A stretch of 64,000 nt of DNA from Sepiola atlantica (taxonomy: Eukaryota > Mollusca > Cephalopoda > Sepiida > Sepiolidae): positions 108,083,620 through 108,147,619 of the forward strand of contig OY744531.1 of assembly GCA_963556195.1 (NCBI GenBank), read 5' to 3'. Position 1 is the stretch's first letter; each line of letters opens with the position of its first letter. Made by a program: the position numbers and the translations under genes. Below the pieces are notes generated by a model. The model did no database searches. It was not told the origin of the DNA and was given only the letters and a program-made list of their open reading frames with translations. Positions 9,001 to 20,300 of this stretch are shown here, piece by piece.

Positions 9001-11591
9001 TCTCACAATTATCAGATAATGAAAATCTAAAAGTTTGTGAGAAAACATTCAAATAAAAGAACTTGCATCAAACAGAATAATTTTGCTAATAAATGTGATT
9101 TCGTCTCAAATCATGGAAATTCACGTCAAATGAATGTCATCCAGAGAGGAAAATCGCCATCTGTAATTGTTGCATTTTTTGGTGCATAGCGGTAAGATGT
9201 GACACAAGGTCAGAAAGTGGGATTTGAAAAGCCAGCGCCCGAGAAGGTGAGCACTCTGGCCTACAAAAAATGCCTGGGAAGCCCTGTCGGCATTCCCCGG
9301 CAGGGCGCCTCAGGCAGTAAGCAATAAACTTACTCCTCCCCAAAGAGGGGAGACAAAGCCTGGGAGGATGGACCTTCTAGAACTGCACAGGACAAACCCA
9401 TAGACCGGCGTCATCAAGCCCTGAAGACCAAGACAATACCGATCTATAGGGTGTAGTATCCATCAGAACAGATACTACACTTTGATCTTAGTCAAAAGGC
9501 CGAGAAACGCGCTTACGTCCCCTGATTTTGTCTCCGGTTACCTTAAGATGTCTGCCTTCGAACATGTCAATTCACTGTTCCTGAAAAATGGATTTTGCTT
9601 ATAATTAAATTCTACTCGATAATTTTTCCTACTTTTTGGTGACGAAACTTATTTAAATCTGCTGCGTAAGTATATAATACTGTTTTGTTGTTGTGTGGTA
9701 TTAATAATTTAATACGGACGCTTCTCTGTACAAGCACCGAAATTGCACTCATTCTAATTTAAGTTTCACGATAGGAAAATGTACTTTCGATTTTAATATA
9801 ATATTATGTATTCAATTTTCTTATTTTTGTAGGCATTTCGAAGCTATAGAACCCGATGCAATAACTGGAAAACGACAAAGTTTTTTTGGTTTAATACTAA
9901 ACCATTTGTTGCACCAGTTACGTGAGTTGTTGCTTTTCTTTTATAAAAATAAAAAAATTAAGCATTCAATTAACATCTCGTTAATATATCCGTTCTTTAC
10001 ACACGTCTGCATTCTAATTTAAGATGTTTGCTGACTTCGATACCATGACTTTTTCTTTATTTTTTATTCTGTAACATTTATAATTTTTAAACAAAATAAG
10101 AAAATATATTACATTGATCCATTCGGTGAAAAAGTAAACTATACGATTTAATAATTCAATAAATAATTAATAAATCCCTTATTCGTCACTTGGACTTTGT
10201 TTAGTTCAATATCGAGAAATCCTGATTCCTTATATATAATCGTATCACAGTCAATAGTTTTCTTCGAATGTCCGGCTGGCTTGGTAGGCCGAGAGCAAAC
10301 TCAAAGCGTTTCCACAAATAATGACGATCGAGAGGCGCTCGTAAAGCCAATATAATTCGCGATTGTCTCCGGTGTTGCGCGTCATTAATAGACCAAGGCT
10401 GCCGAGGTAGTCGCATGTGACAGAGCCAATCACTCCACTCGTCTCCACAGCGATCGGTTGAAATACAAATCTGTCGAGAAGATTGTCATATTTTGACCAC
10501 TTGTGGCTCGCTGCTGACGCTGCTGCATGTCCAGGGTTTGGATATCCAGAGAAAAGTCAACAAAGTTATTTTCTTACATAAAAAATGAAAATTGTCGACA
10601 GAAAAATTTTCCTCAGGGGAGATAATCACCCACTTTCTAAAAGAATGTAACTGATTATCTCCCCTGAATTTAAGAGTCTCAAGTGTGGGTTTTAATCATG
10701 CCTGGAGTTGTTGAAAACGGTTATTTGAAAAAAGATAAATAAATAATCAGAACTGTGATAGAATCGGCAACAAACTCTGGACATGCAGCAGTATCAGCAG
10801 AGAACCGCAAGCGGTCAAAATATGCCGATCTTCTTGAGAGATTTGTATTTCAACCAATCGTTGTGGAGACAAGTGGAGTGATTGGCTCTGCCACACGCAA
10901 CTTCCTCGGCAGCCTTGGTCTATTAATGACGCACAACACCGGAGACAAATCTTGAATTGCCTTGGCTATGCTATTGCCATTTGTAGAAACGTTTTGAGTC
11001 TGCTCTCGGCCTGCCAAGCCAGCTGGACATTCGAAGAAAACTATTGATTGTGATACGATCATATATAAGGAATCAGATTTTTTTGCTACTGAACTAAACA
11101 ATGTCCAAGTGACGAATAAGGCATTTTAAAAAAAATAAAACAAACTGAACGTTTGAAGTTTAATAAAATAGCTGATTACCTTATGTAGCATACTCTTTGC
11201 TGAGTCGATTTTGAATGATGTATATTTAACGATAGCGTGTACGTTTGTTCAACCCATTTCAAATATTATTAGACAATCGACATACGATTGTAATTCAATA
11301 TGTTTGTGTCTTTAGTGACCGTCCCTTCCCCCCTTTCTTTCAGTGGGGGAGAACATGGTACGTCTATTTCTTATGGACTTGAATTAATGTTTTATTTTAA
11401 ACAGAATTTTATTTTTAATTCTTATTTTAGTCATCCTTGAATGTGGAAAATGTCATTTCTCATTATTTATGAATATTTGACCTCACGCAGCTGCTGTGCT
11501 GAGTTTTCTCATATCAAATTTCATAACTATTTGTGTTTTGTTTTTAGATGCAGACAGCCTTATCATGGTGCCAAAAAGTTATGGAAGCTGA
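2981..11591 (+). CDS. CULT-domain protein (secreted cereblon-like family), 3' five exons
   Basis: Five exons (2981-3036, 5613-5675, 8586-8665, 9833-9921, 11548-11591) splice in consistent phase into a continuous 109-residue C-terminal part ending PKSYGS-stop. The hallmark is ESWFPGFSW, then CPSCGIHLGWHF, then FFGLILNHLLHQL. CULT domains bind a ligand in a cage of three tryptophans, as in cereblon, where thalidomide docks. All three tryptophans are present, and CPSC supplies one of the two zinc-binding cysteine pairs. The first pair, and any signal peptide, should lie in upstream exons that I could not find; the first exon needs one preceding base to complete a Gly codon. There is no Lon domain and the C-terminus is short. 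This resembles the single-domain secreted CULT proteins of animals, not cereblon itself. The family's biological role is not known to me. Confidence 0.85.
3184..3592. repeat. AT-rich palindromic tandem repeat
   Basis: About eight to ten units built from ATAACATTTTAATTCTTAAA followed by ATGTTATAAAATAT. Each unit is itself nearly self-complementary (TATAACATTTTA against TAAAAATGTTATA), so the array can extrude many small hairpins. It lies in an intron of the CULT gene. Confidence 0.85.
4005..4290 (-). mobile_element. 3' end of a CR1/Jockey-like retrotransposon
   Basis: It matches the 3' part of the minus-strand element at 26620-27830, for example GGCTCTCCGGCATCTGGGGA, CTCCACAGTGAATGGATGGG and CTGATTGTCGGGT. 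On the minus strand the terminal coding trail (HPFTVEVP-like, then FYSNSFFP-like) is recognisable. It is 5'-truncated and intronic in the CULT gene. Confidence 0.65.
4291..5612. other. CULT gene intron, no recognised element
   Basis: AT-rich sequence. GGGCGATAACTC-like and GGGAAATAACTCG motifs occur near 4610-4655. I see no coding signal or structured repeat. Confidence 0.4.
5613..5675 (+). CDS. CULT gene exon
   Basis: Acceptor TGATGCTTTCAG, donor GTGAGT. It encodes QALRDELLQKYR then SHTNNTTLG in phase 0 at both ends. This segment links the first recognised exon to the tryptophan-cage exon and is longer than the equivalent linker in cereblon. Confidence 0.75.
6273..6297. repeat. Short interstitial telomere-like repeat
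   Basis: Four CCCTAA-type units in a row; a partial set (CCCTACCCTAACCCTAAACC) lies about 70 bp upstream. It is intronic in the CULT gene. Confidence 0.85.
6610..6970 (-). mobile_element. 3' end of a CR1/Jockey-like retrotransposon
   Basis: Third copy of the family represented at 4005-4290 and 26620-27830. It shares CCAAACAAGG, AAGGGACTACTG, CATCTGGGGAGCTC and GATTGTCGGGTTGG. No intact frame. Confidence 0.65.
6971..8585. other. CULT gene intron, mostly featureless
   Basis: It holds C/T homopolymer tracts (7136-7200), a short (TA)n run (7338-7363) and A/T-rich sequence. No coding signal was seen. Confidence 0.4.
8586..8665 (+). CDS. CULT gene exon carrying the tryptophan cage and zinc CxxC
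   Basis: Acceptor TTCTTTTTAG, donor GTGAGT; 26 codons plus two bases. It encodes AHREESWFPGFSW, then CPSCGIHLG, then a Trp codon split with the next exon. The Trp of SWFPG, the Trp of FSW and the Trp of LGW correspond to the three cage tryptophans of cereblon. The cysteines of CPSC are the second zinc pair. Confidence 0.88.
9187..9512 (-). mobile_element. U2 snRNA-headed SINE, near full length
   Basis: Read on the minus strand it begins at about 9512 with TTTCTCGGCCTTTTGACTAA, GATCAAAGTGTAGTATCTGTTC. This is the 5' end of U2 snRNA. It continues into a non-U2 body (GTGCAGTTCTAGAAGGTCCA, CTGCCTGAGGCGCCC) and a 3' part CCTTGTGTCACATCTTACCG. Of the copies here, this one has the head closest to U2 (it keeps CTAAGATC). 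It lies between exons of the CULT gene. Confidence 0.85.
9594..9738. mobile_element. Dispersed MITE-like repeat ending TACAAGCACC
   Basis: About 145 bp shared with 32252-32432 (same strand) and 43021-43210 (opposite strand). Landmarks are TCTACTCGAT, TTTAAATCTGCTGCGTAAGT and CGGACGCTTCTCTGTACAAG. One end is always GGTGCTTGT or its complement; the other end is not fixed from these copies. Confidence 0.65.
9833..9921 (+). CDS. CULT gene exon (C-terminal beta-sheet part)
   Basis: Acceptor TTATTTTTGTAG, donor GTGAGT. It completes the cage Trp, then reads HFEAIEPDAITGKRQ and SFFGLILNHLLHQL. The FFGLI segment is the conserved C-terminal strand of CULT domains. Splice phase agrees with both neighbours. 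Confidence 0.85.
10190..11117. repeat. Inverted pair of retrotransposon fragments, arms about 340 bp
   Basis: The left arm (about 10190-10545) reads on the minus strand and the right arm (about 10780-11117) on the plus strand. Both encode the same degenerate C-terminal retrotransposon segment (GHAAVSAENRKRSKYADLLE, VETSGVIGSATRNFLGSLG, MTHNTGD). The spacer is about 230 bp and contains GGGGAGATAATCA and its inverse. I take the segment for the region downstream of a non-LTR reverse transcriptase. The pair lies in the last intron of the CULT gene, so its pre-mRNA would contain a long imperfect hairpin. Confidence 0.75.
11548..11591 (+). CDS. CULT gene terminal exon
   Basis: Acceptor GTTTTGTTTTTAG. 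It reads H-ADSLIMVPKSYGS then TGA. Ending soon after a PKS-type tail is what I recall for secreted CULT proteins, and differs from cereblon, which continues further. Confidence 0.82.
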
Positions 11592-11700
11592 ACTGCGATA
11601 ATTACAATTTAAAAAAATTGATAATTACAATTTAAAAAAATTGATAATTACAATTTTAAAAAAATAAAAACAAAAAACTTTGCCTGCAATGAATTTTGTA

Positions 11701-11706
11701 AATAAA
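11701..11706 (+). terminator. Polyadenylation signal of the CULT gene
   Basis: AATAAA lies 110 bp after the stop codon and is followed by a GT/T-rich stretch (GATGTTGGCTTTGTC). Confidence 0.65.
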
Positions 11707-12517
11707 ATGTTTCAACTTGGATGTTGGCTTTGTCATTTTTATATTTTTTCTGTTAAATAAAAGGGTTTTACTTTCAAATGACGTGTTCTTGATAGAATAA
11801 CTCTTAAAAGTAAAACTCTTTTAAGTCAAATATTCCCCTCCTCCTCCCCCTCCCTCCACAAATGGCATCTACCTTTTCTATGGAAGAACCTCAAAAACCT
11901 TCAGTTAATTCTTAATCATTACATAAAGATTTAAAAAGAAATTAATTTGTATTTCGTAATAGTAGTAGCTTGTGTTTTATCCACGATACAAAGTGTGACA
12001 CATACAGGTAGGTAGAGCACTATTAGGTACTAGTGTATTAATATGGACATTAAATATTAATGAACATTTTTTTTTTTGTCACATTCAGAGATAATTAAAT
12101 TGTCTGCTTGTCTGCATTTTGTCAAACACCTTTCATTTCTTTTACAGGGTGTTCAAGATAAATTTGATATTTCAGAACCATTTAATAGTGGTAAAGGATA
12201 TCTATTTCTGTGTCGTGGGTTTGAGAACTGGACGACTGGAAATCACCAGAATATCGGAAGAGCAGACAACATAAAAATGGGAAAACCTAAGGTTGAGTGA
12301 CACCGAGGAACTCAGAGGAATGGAGAGAGAACTTGTTGCCAATTCATGTGTGGCAATCCTATGGGATAGGTACAGGTGAAGGAAGAAACTGAATTTTGTT
12401 CTTGAATGTTCAGTTTAATATTCAAGGAGTGATTCATATTTTGAAAACAAACATAAATCACTGAAATGAACAAGATTTGTTATGGTATCAAATTCAAAGT
12501 ACAGAATATTATGGTGT
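11707..12517. other. Intergenic stretch downstream of the CULT gene
   Basis: AT-rich. An open frame at 12076-12300 follows a plausible acceptor (TTCTTTTACAG at 12148) but has no recognisable similarity or partner exon, so no gene is called. Confidence 0.4.
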
Positions 12518-15500
12518 GGATTGTGGCCCTTTGTGGTTGTGAATTCGATTACATTAAAGGATTGTGGCCCTTTGTGGTTGTGAATTCGATTACATTAAAG
12601 GATTGTGGCCCTTTATGGTTGTGAATTCGATTACATTAAAGGATTGTGGCCCTTTATGGTTGTGAATTCGATTACATTAAAGGATTGTGGCCCTTTATGG
12701 TTGTGAATTCGATTACATTAAAGGATTGTGGCCATTTATGGTTGTGAATTCGATTACATTAAAGGATTGTGGCCCTTTATGGTTGTGAATTCGATTACAT
12801 TAAAGGATTGTGGCCCTTTATGGTTGTGAATTCGATTACATTAAAGGATTGTGGCCCTTTATGGTTGTGAATTCGATTACATTAAAGGATTGTGGCCCTT
12901 TATGGTTGTGAATTCGATTACATTAAAGGATTGTGGCCCTTTATGGTTGTGAATTCGATTACATTAAAGGATTGTGGCCCTTTGTGGTTGTGAATTCGAT
13001 TACATTAAAGGATTGTGGCCCTTTGTGGTTGTGAATTCGATTACATTAAAGGATTGTGGCCCTTTGTGGTTGTGAATTCGATTACATTAAAGGATTGTGG
13101 CCCTTTATGGTTGTGAATTCGATTACATTAAAGGATTGTGGCCCTTTATGGTTGTGAATTCGATTACATTAAAGGATTGTGGCCCTTTATGGTTGTGAAT
13201 TCGATTACATTAAAGGATTGTGGCCCTTTATGGTTGTGAATTCGATTACATTAAAGGATTGTGGCCCTTTGTGGTTGTGAATTCGATTACATTAAAGGAT
13301 TGTGGCCCTTTGTGGTTGTGAATTCGATTACATTAAAGGATTGTGGCCCTTTATGGTTGTGAATTCGATTACATTAAAGGATTGTGGCCCTTTATGGTTG
13401 TGAATTCGATTACATTAAAGGATTGTGGCCCTTTATGGTTGTGAATTCGATTACATTAAAGGATTGTGGCCCTTTATGGTTGTGAATTCGATTACATTAA
13501 AGGATTGTGGCCCTTTGTGGTTGTGAATTCGATTACATTAAAGGATTGTGGCCCTTTGTGGTTGTGAATTTGATTACATTAAAGGATTGTGGCCCTTTAT
13601 GGTTGTGAATTCGATTACATTAAAGGATTGTGGCCCTTTATGGTTGTGAATTCGATTACATTAAAGGATTGTGGCCCTTTATGGTTGTGAATTCGATTAC
13701 ATTAAAGGATTGTGGCCCTTTATGGTTGTGAATTCGATTACATTAAAGGATTGTGGCCCTTTATGGTTGTGAATTCGATTACATTAAAGGATTGTGGCCC
13801 TTTATGGTTGTGAATTCGATTACATTAAAGGATTGTGGCCCTTTGTGGTTGTGAATTCGATTACATTAAAGGATTGTGGCCCTTTGTGGTTGTGAATTCG
13901 ATTACATTAAAGGATTGTGGCCCTTTGTGGTTGTGAATTCGATTACATTAAAGGATTGTGGCCCTTTATGGTTGTGAATTCGATTACATTAAAGGATTGT
14001 GGCCCTTTGTGGTTGTGAATTCGATTACATTAAAGGATTGTGGCCCTTTGTGGTTGTGAATTCGATTACATTAAAGGATTGTGGCCCTTTGTGGTTGTGA
14101 ATTCGATTACATTAAAGGATTGTGGCCCTTTGTGGTTGTGAATTCGATTACATTAAAGGATTGTGGCCCTTTGTGGTTGTGAATTCGATTACATTAAAGG
14201 ATTGTGGCCCTTTGTGGTTGTGAATTCGATTACATTAAAGGATTGTGGCCCTTTGTGGTTGTGAATTCGATTACATTAAAGGATTGTGGCCCTTTGTGGT
14301 TGTGAATTCGATTACATTAAAGGATTGTGGCCCTTTGTGGTTGTGAATTCGATTACATTAAAGGATTGTGGCCCTTTGTGGTTGTGAATTCGATTACATT
14401 AAAGGATTGTGGCCCTTTGTGGTTGTGAATTCGATTACATTAAAGGATTGTGGCCCTTTGTGGTTGTGAATTCGATTACATTAAAGGATTGTGGCCCTTT
14501 ATGGTTGTGAATTCGATTACATTAAAGGATTGTGGCCCTTTATGGTTGTGAATTCGATTACATTAAAGGATTGTGGCCCTTTATGGTTGTGAATTCGATT
14601 ACATTAAAGGATTGTGGCCCTTTATGGTTGTGAATTCGATTACATTAAAGGATTGTGGCCCTTTATGGTTGTGAATTCGATTACATTAAAGGATTGTGGC
14701 CCTTTATGGTTGTGAATTCGATTACATTAAAGGATTGTGGCCCTTTATGGTTGTGAATTCGATTACATTAAAGGATTGTGGCCCTTTATGGTTGTGAATT
14801 CGATTACATTAAAGGATTGTGGCCCTTTATGGTTGTGAATTCGATTACATTAAAGGATTGTGGCCCTTTATGGTTGTGAATTCGATTACATTAAAGGATT
14901 GTGGCCCTTTATGGTTGTGAATTCGATTACATTAAAGGATTGTGGCCCTTTATGGTTGTGAATTCGATTACATTAAAGGATTGTGGCCCTTTATGGTTGT
15001 GAATTCGATTACATTAAAGGATTGTGGCCCTTTGTGGTTGTGAATTCGATTACATTAAAGGATTGTGGCCCTTTGTGGTTGTGAATTCGATTACATTAAA
15101 GGATTGTGGCCCTTTGTGGTTGTGAATTCGATTACATTAAAGGATTGTGGCCCTTTGTGGTTGTGAATTCGATTACATTAAAGGATTGTGGCCCTTTGTG
15201 GTTGTGAATTCGATTACATTAAAGGATTGTGGCCCTTTGTGGTTGTGAATTCGATTACATTAAAGGATTGTGGCCCTTTGTGGTTGTGAATTCGATTACA
15301 TTAAAGGATTGTGGCCCTTTATGGTTGTGAATTCGATTACATTAAAGGATTGTGGCCCTTTGTGGTTGTGAATTCGATTACATTAAAGGATTGTGGCCCT
15401 TTGTGGTTGTGAATTCGATTACATTAAAGGATTGTGGCCCTTTGTGGTTGTGAATTCGATTACATTAAAGGATTGTGGCCCTTTGTGGTTGTGAATTCGA

Positions 15501-16336
15501 TTACATTAAAGGATTGTGGCCCTTTATGGTTGTGAATTCGATTACATTAAAGGATTGTGGCCCTTTATGGTTGTGAATTCGATTACATTAAAGGATTGTT
15601 GCCCTTTATGGTTGTGAATTCGATTACATTAAAGGATTGTGGCCCTTTATGGTTGTGAATTCGATTACATTAAAGGATTGTGGCCCTTTATGGTTGTGAA
15701 TTCGATTACATTAAAGGATTGTGGCCCTTTATGGTTGTGAATTCGATTACATTAAAGGATTGTGGCCCTTTATGGTTGTGAATTCGATTACATTAAAGGA
15801 TTGTGGCCCTTTATGGTTGTGAATTCGATTACATTAAAGGATTGTGGCCCTTTATGGTTGTGAATTCGATTACATTAAAGGATTGTGGCCCTTTATGGTT
15901 GTGAATTCGATTACATTAAAGGATTGTGGCCCTTTATGGTTGTGAATTCGATTACATTAAAGGATTGTGGCCCTTTATGGTTGTGAATTCGATTACATTA
16001 AAGGATTGTGGCCCTTTATGGTTGTGAATTCGATTACATTAAAGGATTGTGGCCCTTTATGGTTGTGAATTCGATTACATTAAAGGATTGTGGCCCTTTA
16101 TGGTTGTGAATTCGATTACATTAAAGGATTGTGGCCCTTTATGGTTGTGAATTCGATTACATTAAAGGATTGTGGCCCTTTATGGTTATGAATTCGATTA
16201 CATTAAAGGATTGTGGCCCTTTATGGTTGTGAATTCGATTACATTAAAGGATTGTGGCCCTTTATGGTTGTGAATTCGATTACATTAAAGGATTGTGGCC
16301 CTTTATGGTTGTGAATTCGATTACATTAAAGGATTG
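12518..16336. repeat. 41-bp satellite array, about 93 units
   Basis: The unit starts GGATTGTGGCCCTTTRTGGT and ends TGTGAATTCGATTACATTAA plus one A. The register is constant from end to end (3.8 kb divided by 41 gives 93). The dominant variation is one A/G position (R above), and the two forms occur in runs. Rare private variants include CCATTTATGG near 12730, AATTTGATT near 13567, GTTGCCC near 15598 and GTTATGAA near 16185. It sits between the convergent 3' ends of the CULT and ABHD13 genes. No sustained open frame. Confidence 0.97.
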
Positions 16337-16499
16337 TTGACACCTGCGGCACTGCAACAAAAGAGTCTTTGTGGTCAACTGGACCAATGATGAATCCTGG
16401 AAGAGATGATGGATACTACACAAGAAGGTTTTGCAACCGTTAGAAAGTGTGAGTATCGTGGTCAGGTCAATCTATGTACTTATATTCATGATGGATGAT

Positions 16500-16947
16500 G
16501 GATAGATGGTATCAGAGTTGAACAGGAACGGATAGATGGTATCAGAGTTGAACAGGAACGGATAGATGGTATCAGAGTTGAACAGGAACGGATAGATGGT
16601 ATCAGAGTTGAACAGGAATCGATAGATGGTATCAGAGTTGAACAGGAATCGATAGATGGTATCAGAGTTGAACAGGAATCGATAGATGGTATCAGAGTTG
16701 AACAGGAACGGATAGATGGTATCAGAGTTGAACAGGAACGGATAGATGGTATCAGAGTTGAACAGGAACGATAGATGGTATCAGAGTTGAACAGGAACGG
16801 ATAGATGGTACCAGAGTTGAACAGGAACGGATAGATGGTATCAGAGTTGAACAGGAACGGATAGATGGTACCAGAGTTGAACAGGAACGGATAGATGGTA
16901 CCAGAGTTGAACAGGAACGGATAGATGGTATCAGAGTTGAACAGGAA
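16500..16947. repeat. 30-bp minisatellite, about 15 units
   Basis: The unit is GGATAGATGGTATCAGAGTT then GAACAGGAAC, with T/C and GAAC/GAATC variants. One unit has lost a base near 16770. The long minus-strand frame here is a by-product of the 30-bp period. Confidence 0.95.
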
Positions 16948-17216
16948 AACTACTCCGTGACGGACGATGAGCAAACAGTGATGAAAACAGCTGTGGTTCA
17001 AAACCATCAGTTTATTGTTTAAGTATTAAATTATAATGATAATTTTAACATATACATCATTTTGGTAAACGTTTTCTGGTTAGCGGAGTGAATTAGCATT
17101 AATCACTGCCAAAACGCACACAAAAAACATTTCCATAAGAAATGTAAAAAGAGGATGAACTTACTGTTTTGATGGAATTAATAAAAACAAAAAGATATTT
17201 TCAGTTAATAAATATA

Positions 17217-17222
17217 TTTATT
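17217..17222 (-). terminator. Polyadenylation signal of ABHD13
   Basis: AATAAA on the minus strand, 70 bp beyond the ABHD13 stop codon. Confidence 0.65.
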
Positions 17223-17291
17223 GTGCTAAACGAGTCCAATAGCATGTGTCTTATATAAAAGACACCAAGAATTTAAATAAATTAAGGTGAT

Positions 17292-17357
17292 TCAGACAAT
17301 TTTTGTTAAAACATCTGAATAGTTTGCTAAGGCACCTGTACTTCGCCATTTGGAAAC
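17292..17357 (-). CDS. ABHD13: ABHD13 exon 7 (terminal)
   Basis: A T-rich acceptor ending TTTTTTTCAG leads into VSKWRSTGALANYSDVLTKI-V-stop. It is poorly conserved, as expected for the tail of the family. Confidence 0.85.
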   Translation of the reverse strand, partial: VSKWRSTGALANYSDVLTKIV

Positions 17358-20300
17358 CTGAAAAAAAAAATATATTTTGTCAAAATATCAAGAAGAACAC
17401 GCAAGTATTATTTAAAAAAGTCAGTAGAAATCAGATAAAAAAGTTTGTACATTAAAGTGGGGAAATCAGGATGTTAAATTCTTTAAAGATAATATTTTGT
17501 CAAAATATGTGCAGATCATCAGTATAGAGCTGACAGAAGGAAACCCAAATGAATGATAAACTAAGGAATATTAAGAAGTGTCATTTTGAAGGCGGTGATA
17601 ATGCAGTTTTGTAGAAAACACTGTTGGATCCGAGACAAAATAAACAGAACAGATGACAATATTGAAGAATTCAAAAATTTTCAATTAAAGTTATTACCAA
17701 CGTAATGCGTCGAACCAGGATGGTATAGATGGCGTCATATTCTTTGAATTTTCGAGGTCAACTTCGTTTTTTCGCCTGGAAGTCGGGAAATTATGTCCGT
17801 TGCGATAGTTTTGCAGAAATTAGTTATTAAATATTATTAAATTATCGTTATGTTCTTACGTGTTTTTATTTTAATATATATTTTTTAATTTATTGTTTTT
17901 TCCTTATTGCGTTTTATTTAATTTGTATAAATTGTGATGTAGGGAATAACTCGTTGGATCTAAGGTGATGAGAGTTACCTCTCTTGAAGGGGATGTAATT
18001 TTTTTTTAAAGTTTGGTGCAAGTTTAGAATTAGGACGACACGGGGGGGGGGGGGGGGGAATCAAGAAATATCTTTATGATGTACGTGGCAGAAAATCGTA
18101 TACCAAAAATCATGTAAATTGATCAAGTAGTTTTTTGGGGGTTTTTTGGGGTTTTTTTTTTTTTACAAACAAATCAAATTTTACGGGTAAATGAGGATCG
18201 TTGATATATCGACGCCATATTAGACATTGTGTTTACCAACCAAGGGAGATAACTCCAACTTGGCCGGCTTTTTTTTTTCCATGTCGGTTGACCAAATTTT
18301 TTATTAATTAGTTTTCTCAGGAATATTAAATTGCATTTTCACCTAACTACCGATTCCAGCCAGTCCCGGCGGCAATTACCGATTCCAGCCAGTTAAGATG
18401 ATAATTGAGAAACTATCTTAAAATTTGGACTATCATGGATTTTATACAGAGATAAATAAATCATTTTTTTCATAGATTTTGTACAGAGATAAATAAATAA
18501 TTTTTTTTCTTTAGAAAATGTGATATAAAGAGTTAAACTAATATTTGCATCAAAATGAATTGAAAGAGTAAAAAAAACAAAAAAAACTTACTTCTGTGAT
18601 AAAGTTTAATATAGATTCATAATAGCCTGGACAAAGCCAAGTTTCATTATGGGTCCCATTATCAAAAAGAGCCATTCTTTTCATTGGAGGATTCTGGCTT
18701 TCCTATAGAAAAAAATAAACACTTAAATTATTTAAAAAAAAAAAAAAATTTTTTTAATTAAAAAAAAAAAGAAAAAAAAAGAAGCTATTTTGTGGGGAAA
18801 AAACTTTAATAATTAAATCAACTGATCTTGAACAATGTAACAATATGCCTTCTTTTTTTAATTCTTTTGCATGTTCATAATTACTCTGCCCATTTTTCAT
18901 TTGTTCACTGTTGTGGGGTACAAATCACCCCTATTGGAGAACTGATGGTATCAACCAGGTATAATAAATACCACTGGTTGCAGAGACTCAGGAGAGACTT
19001 TCATACCACGTGTAGTATCTGTTCCGATGGATACTGCACCCTACAGACCGGTATTGTCTTGGCCTTCGGGGCATGATTCCGCCGGTCTGTGGGTCTGTTC
19101 TGTGCAGTTCTAGGAGGTCCACCCTCCCAGGCTTTGCCTCCCCTCTTTGGGGAGGAGTACGTTTATGGCTTGCTGCCTGAGGCGCCCCTACCGGGGAATG
19201 CCGACGAGGCTGTCCAGGCAATTTTTAATGGCCAGAGCGCTCACCTTCTCGGGTGCTGGCTTTTCAAATCCCACTTTCCGACCTTGTGTCACATACTCCT
19301 ATTGTGGGTAGGCGTTAAATAACGACCTTCATACCATGTTTTACCGCATGTTATGAACCCGTTCATCTCCTACCACATTAGTGGCGTTCTGTATTGCTTT
19401 ATGATAAATACATTGTTATAGTTTAACCCTGTCACTATTTGTGGTTTATTTCTTTGTGACCCCTAGCACGGGTCTACAACATTTATCATTGTTGACAATA
19501 AAATTAAATCAACATTTTGTCGCTGTCATGTCTATGTTTCTTTGTTGTATTTTTATTTATTATTTGTTTGTAAAATATTGTACCCTTTTATTTCGATGTA
19601 CATTTGTTCTTATATTTACGTCAAATTTTTCCTTCATTGCAGTTTTCACAGCTGCATATGTGCATTGGAAATAAACTCTCCTATAAACATAATTCACGCA
19701 GTTTGTCAGTTCTCTCACATAAAAAACAAGGGGCGAGAGATCACAATGCCACGATTTCAATAAGGAGTTGGTCGATCTGGTGACTCCATTATTCTCTTAA
19801 CGAGTTACTTGAAATAAAACTTTAAATGATTTATTTTCAACAGTTAACTCCTAAACTGAAAGATAAAAATGTGAAAGATAAAAATGTGAAAGATTTTAGG
19901 AAAGATTTTAGGAAAGATTTATGAAGAATAAAACTTGGAATCTTCATTTTCTTCTAATTCTGTAACCCTTTTATTTTGGCATTTTTTTTTGGGGGGGGGG
20001 GGCATATCTAAACAGCAGAAAACAACAAAAGCTAATTAACAACAAAAGCTGATTAACAACAAAAGCTAATTAACAACAAAAGCTAATTAACAACAAAAGC
20101 TGATTAACAACAAAAGCTGATTAACAACAAAAGCTAATTAACAATAAAATCTAATTAACAACAAAAGATAATAACAAAAGCTAATTAATAACAAAAGCTA
20201 ATTAACAATAAAAAAATAATAACAAAAGCTGATTAACAACAAAAGCTAATTAACAACAAAAGTAAATTAATAACAAAAGCTAATTAACAACAAAAGTAAA

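Noticed and set aside
9453..9512. Genuine U2 snRNA gene
   Set aside because: Only the 5' 45 bases match U2; the Sm site and stems III-IV are absent, and the sequence continues into the SINE body.
12149..12297. Open frame after a good acceptor (TTCTTTTACAG)
   Set aside because: No similarity recognised, no partner exon, and it lies beyond the CULT polyadenylation signal.
12518..16336. CRISPR-like array
   Set aside because: Units are contiguous with no variable spacers, and the genome is animal; it is a satellite.
16486..17007. 173-codon minus-strand frame
   Set aside because: By-product of the 30-bp minisatellite; no protein signature outside the repeat.
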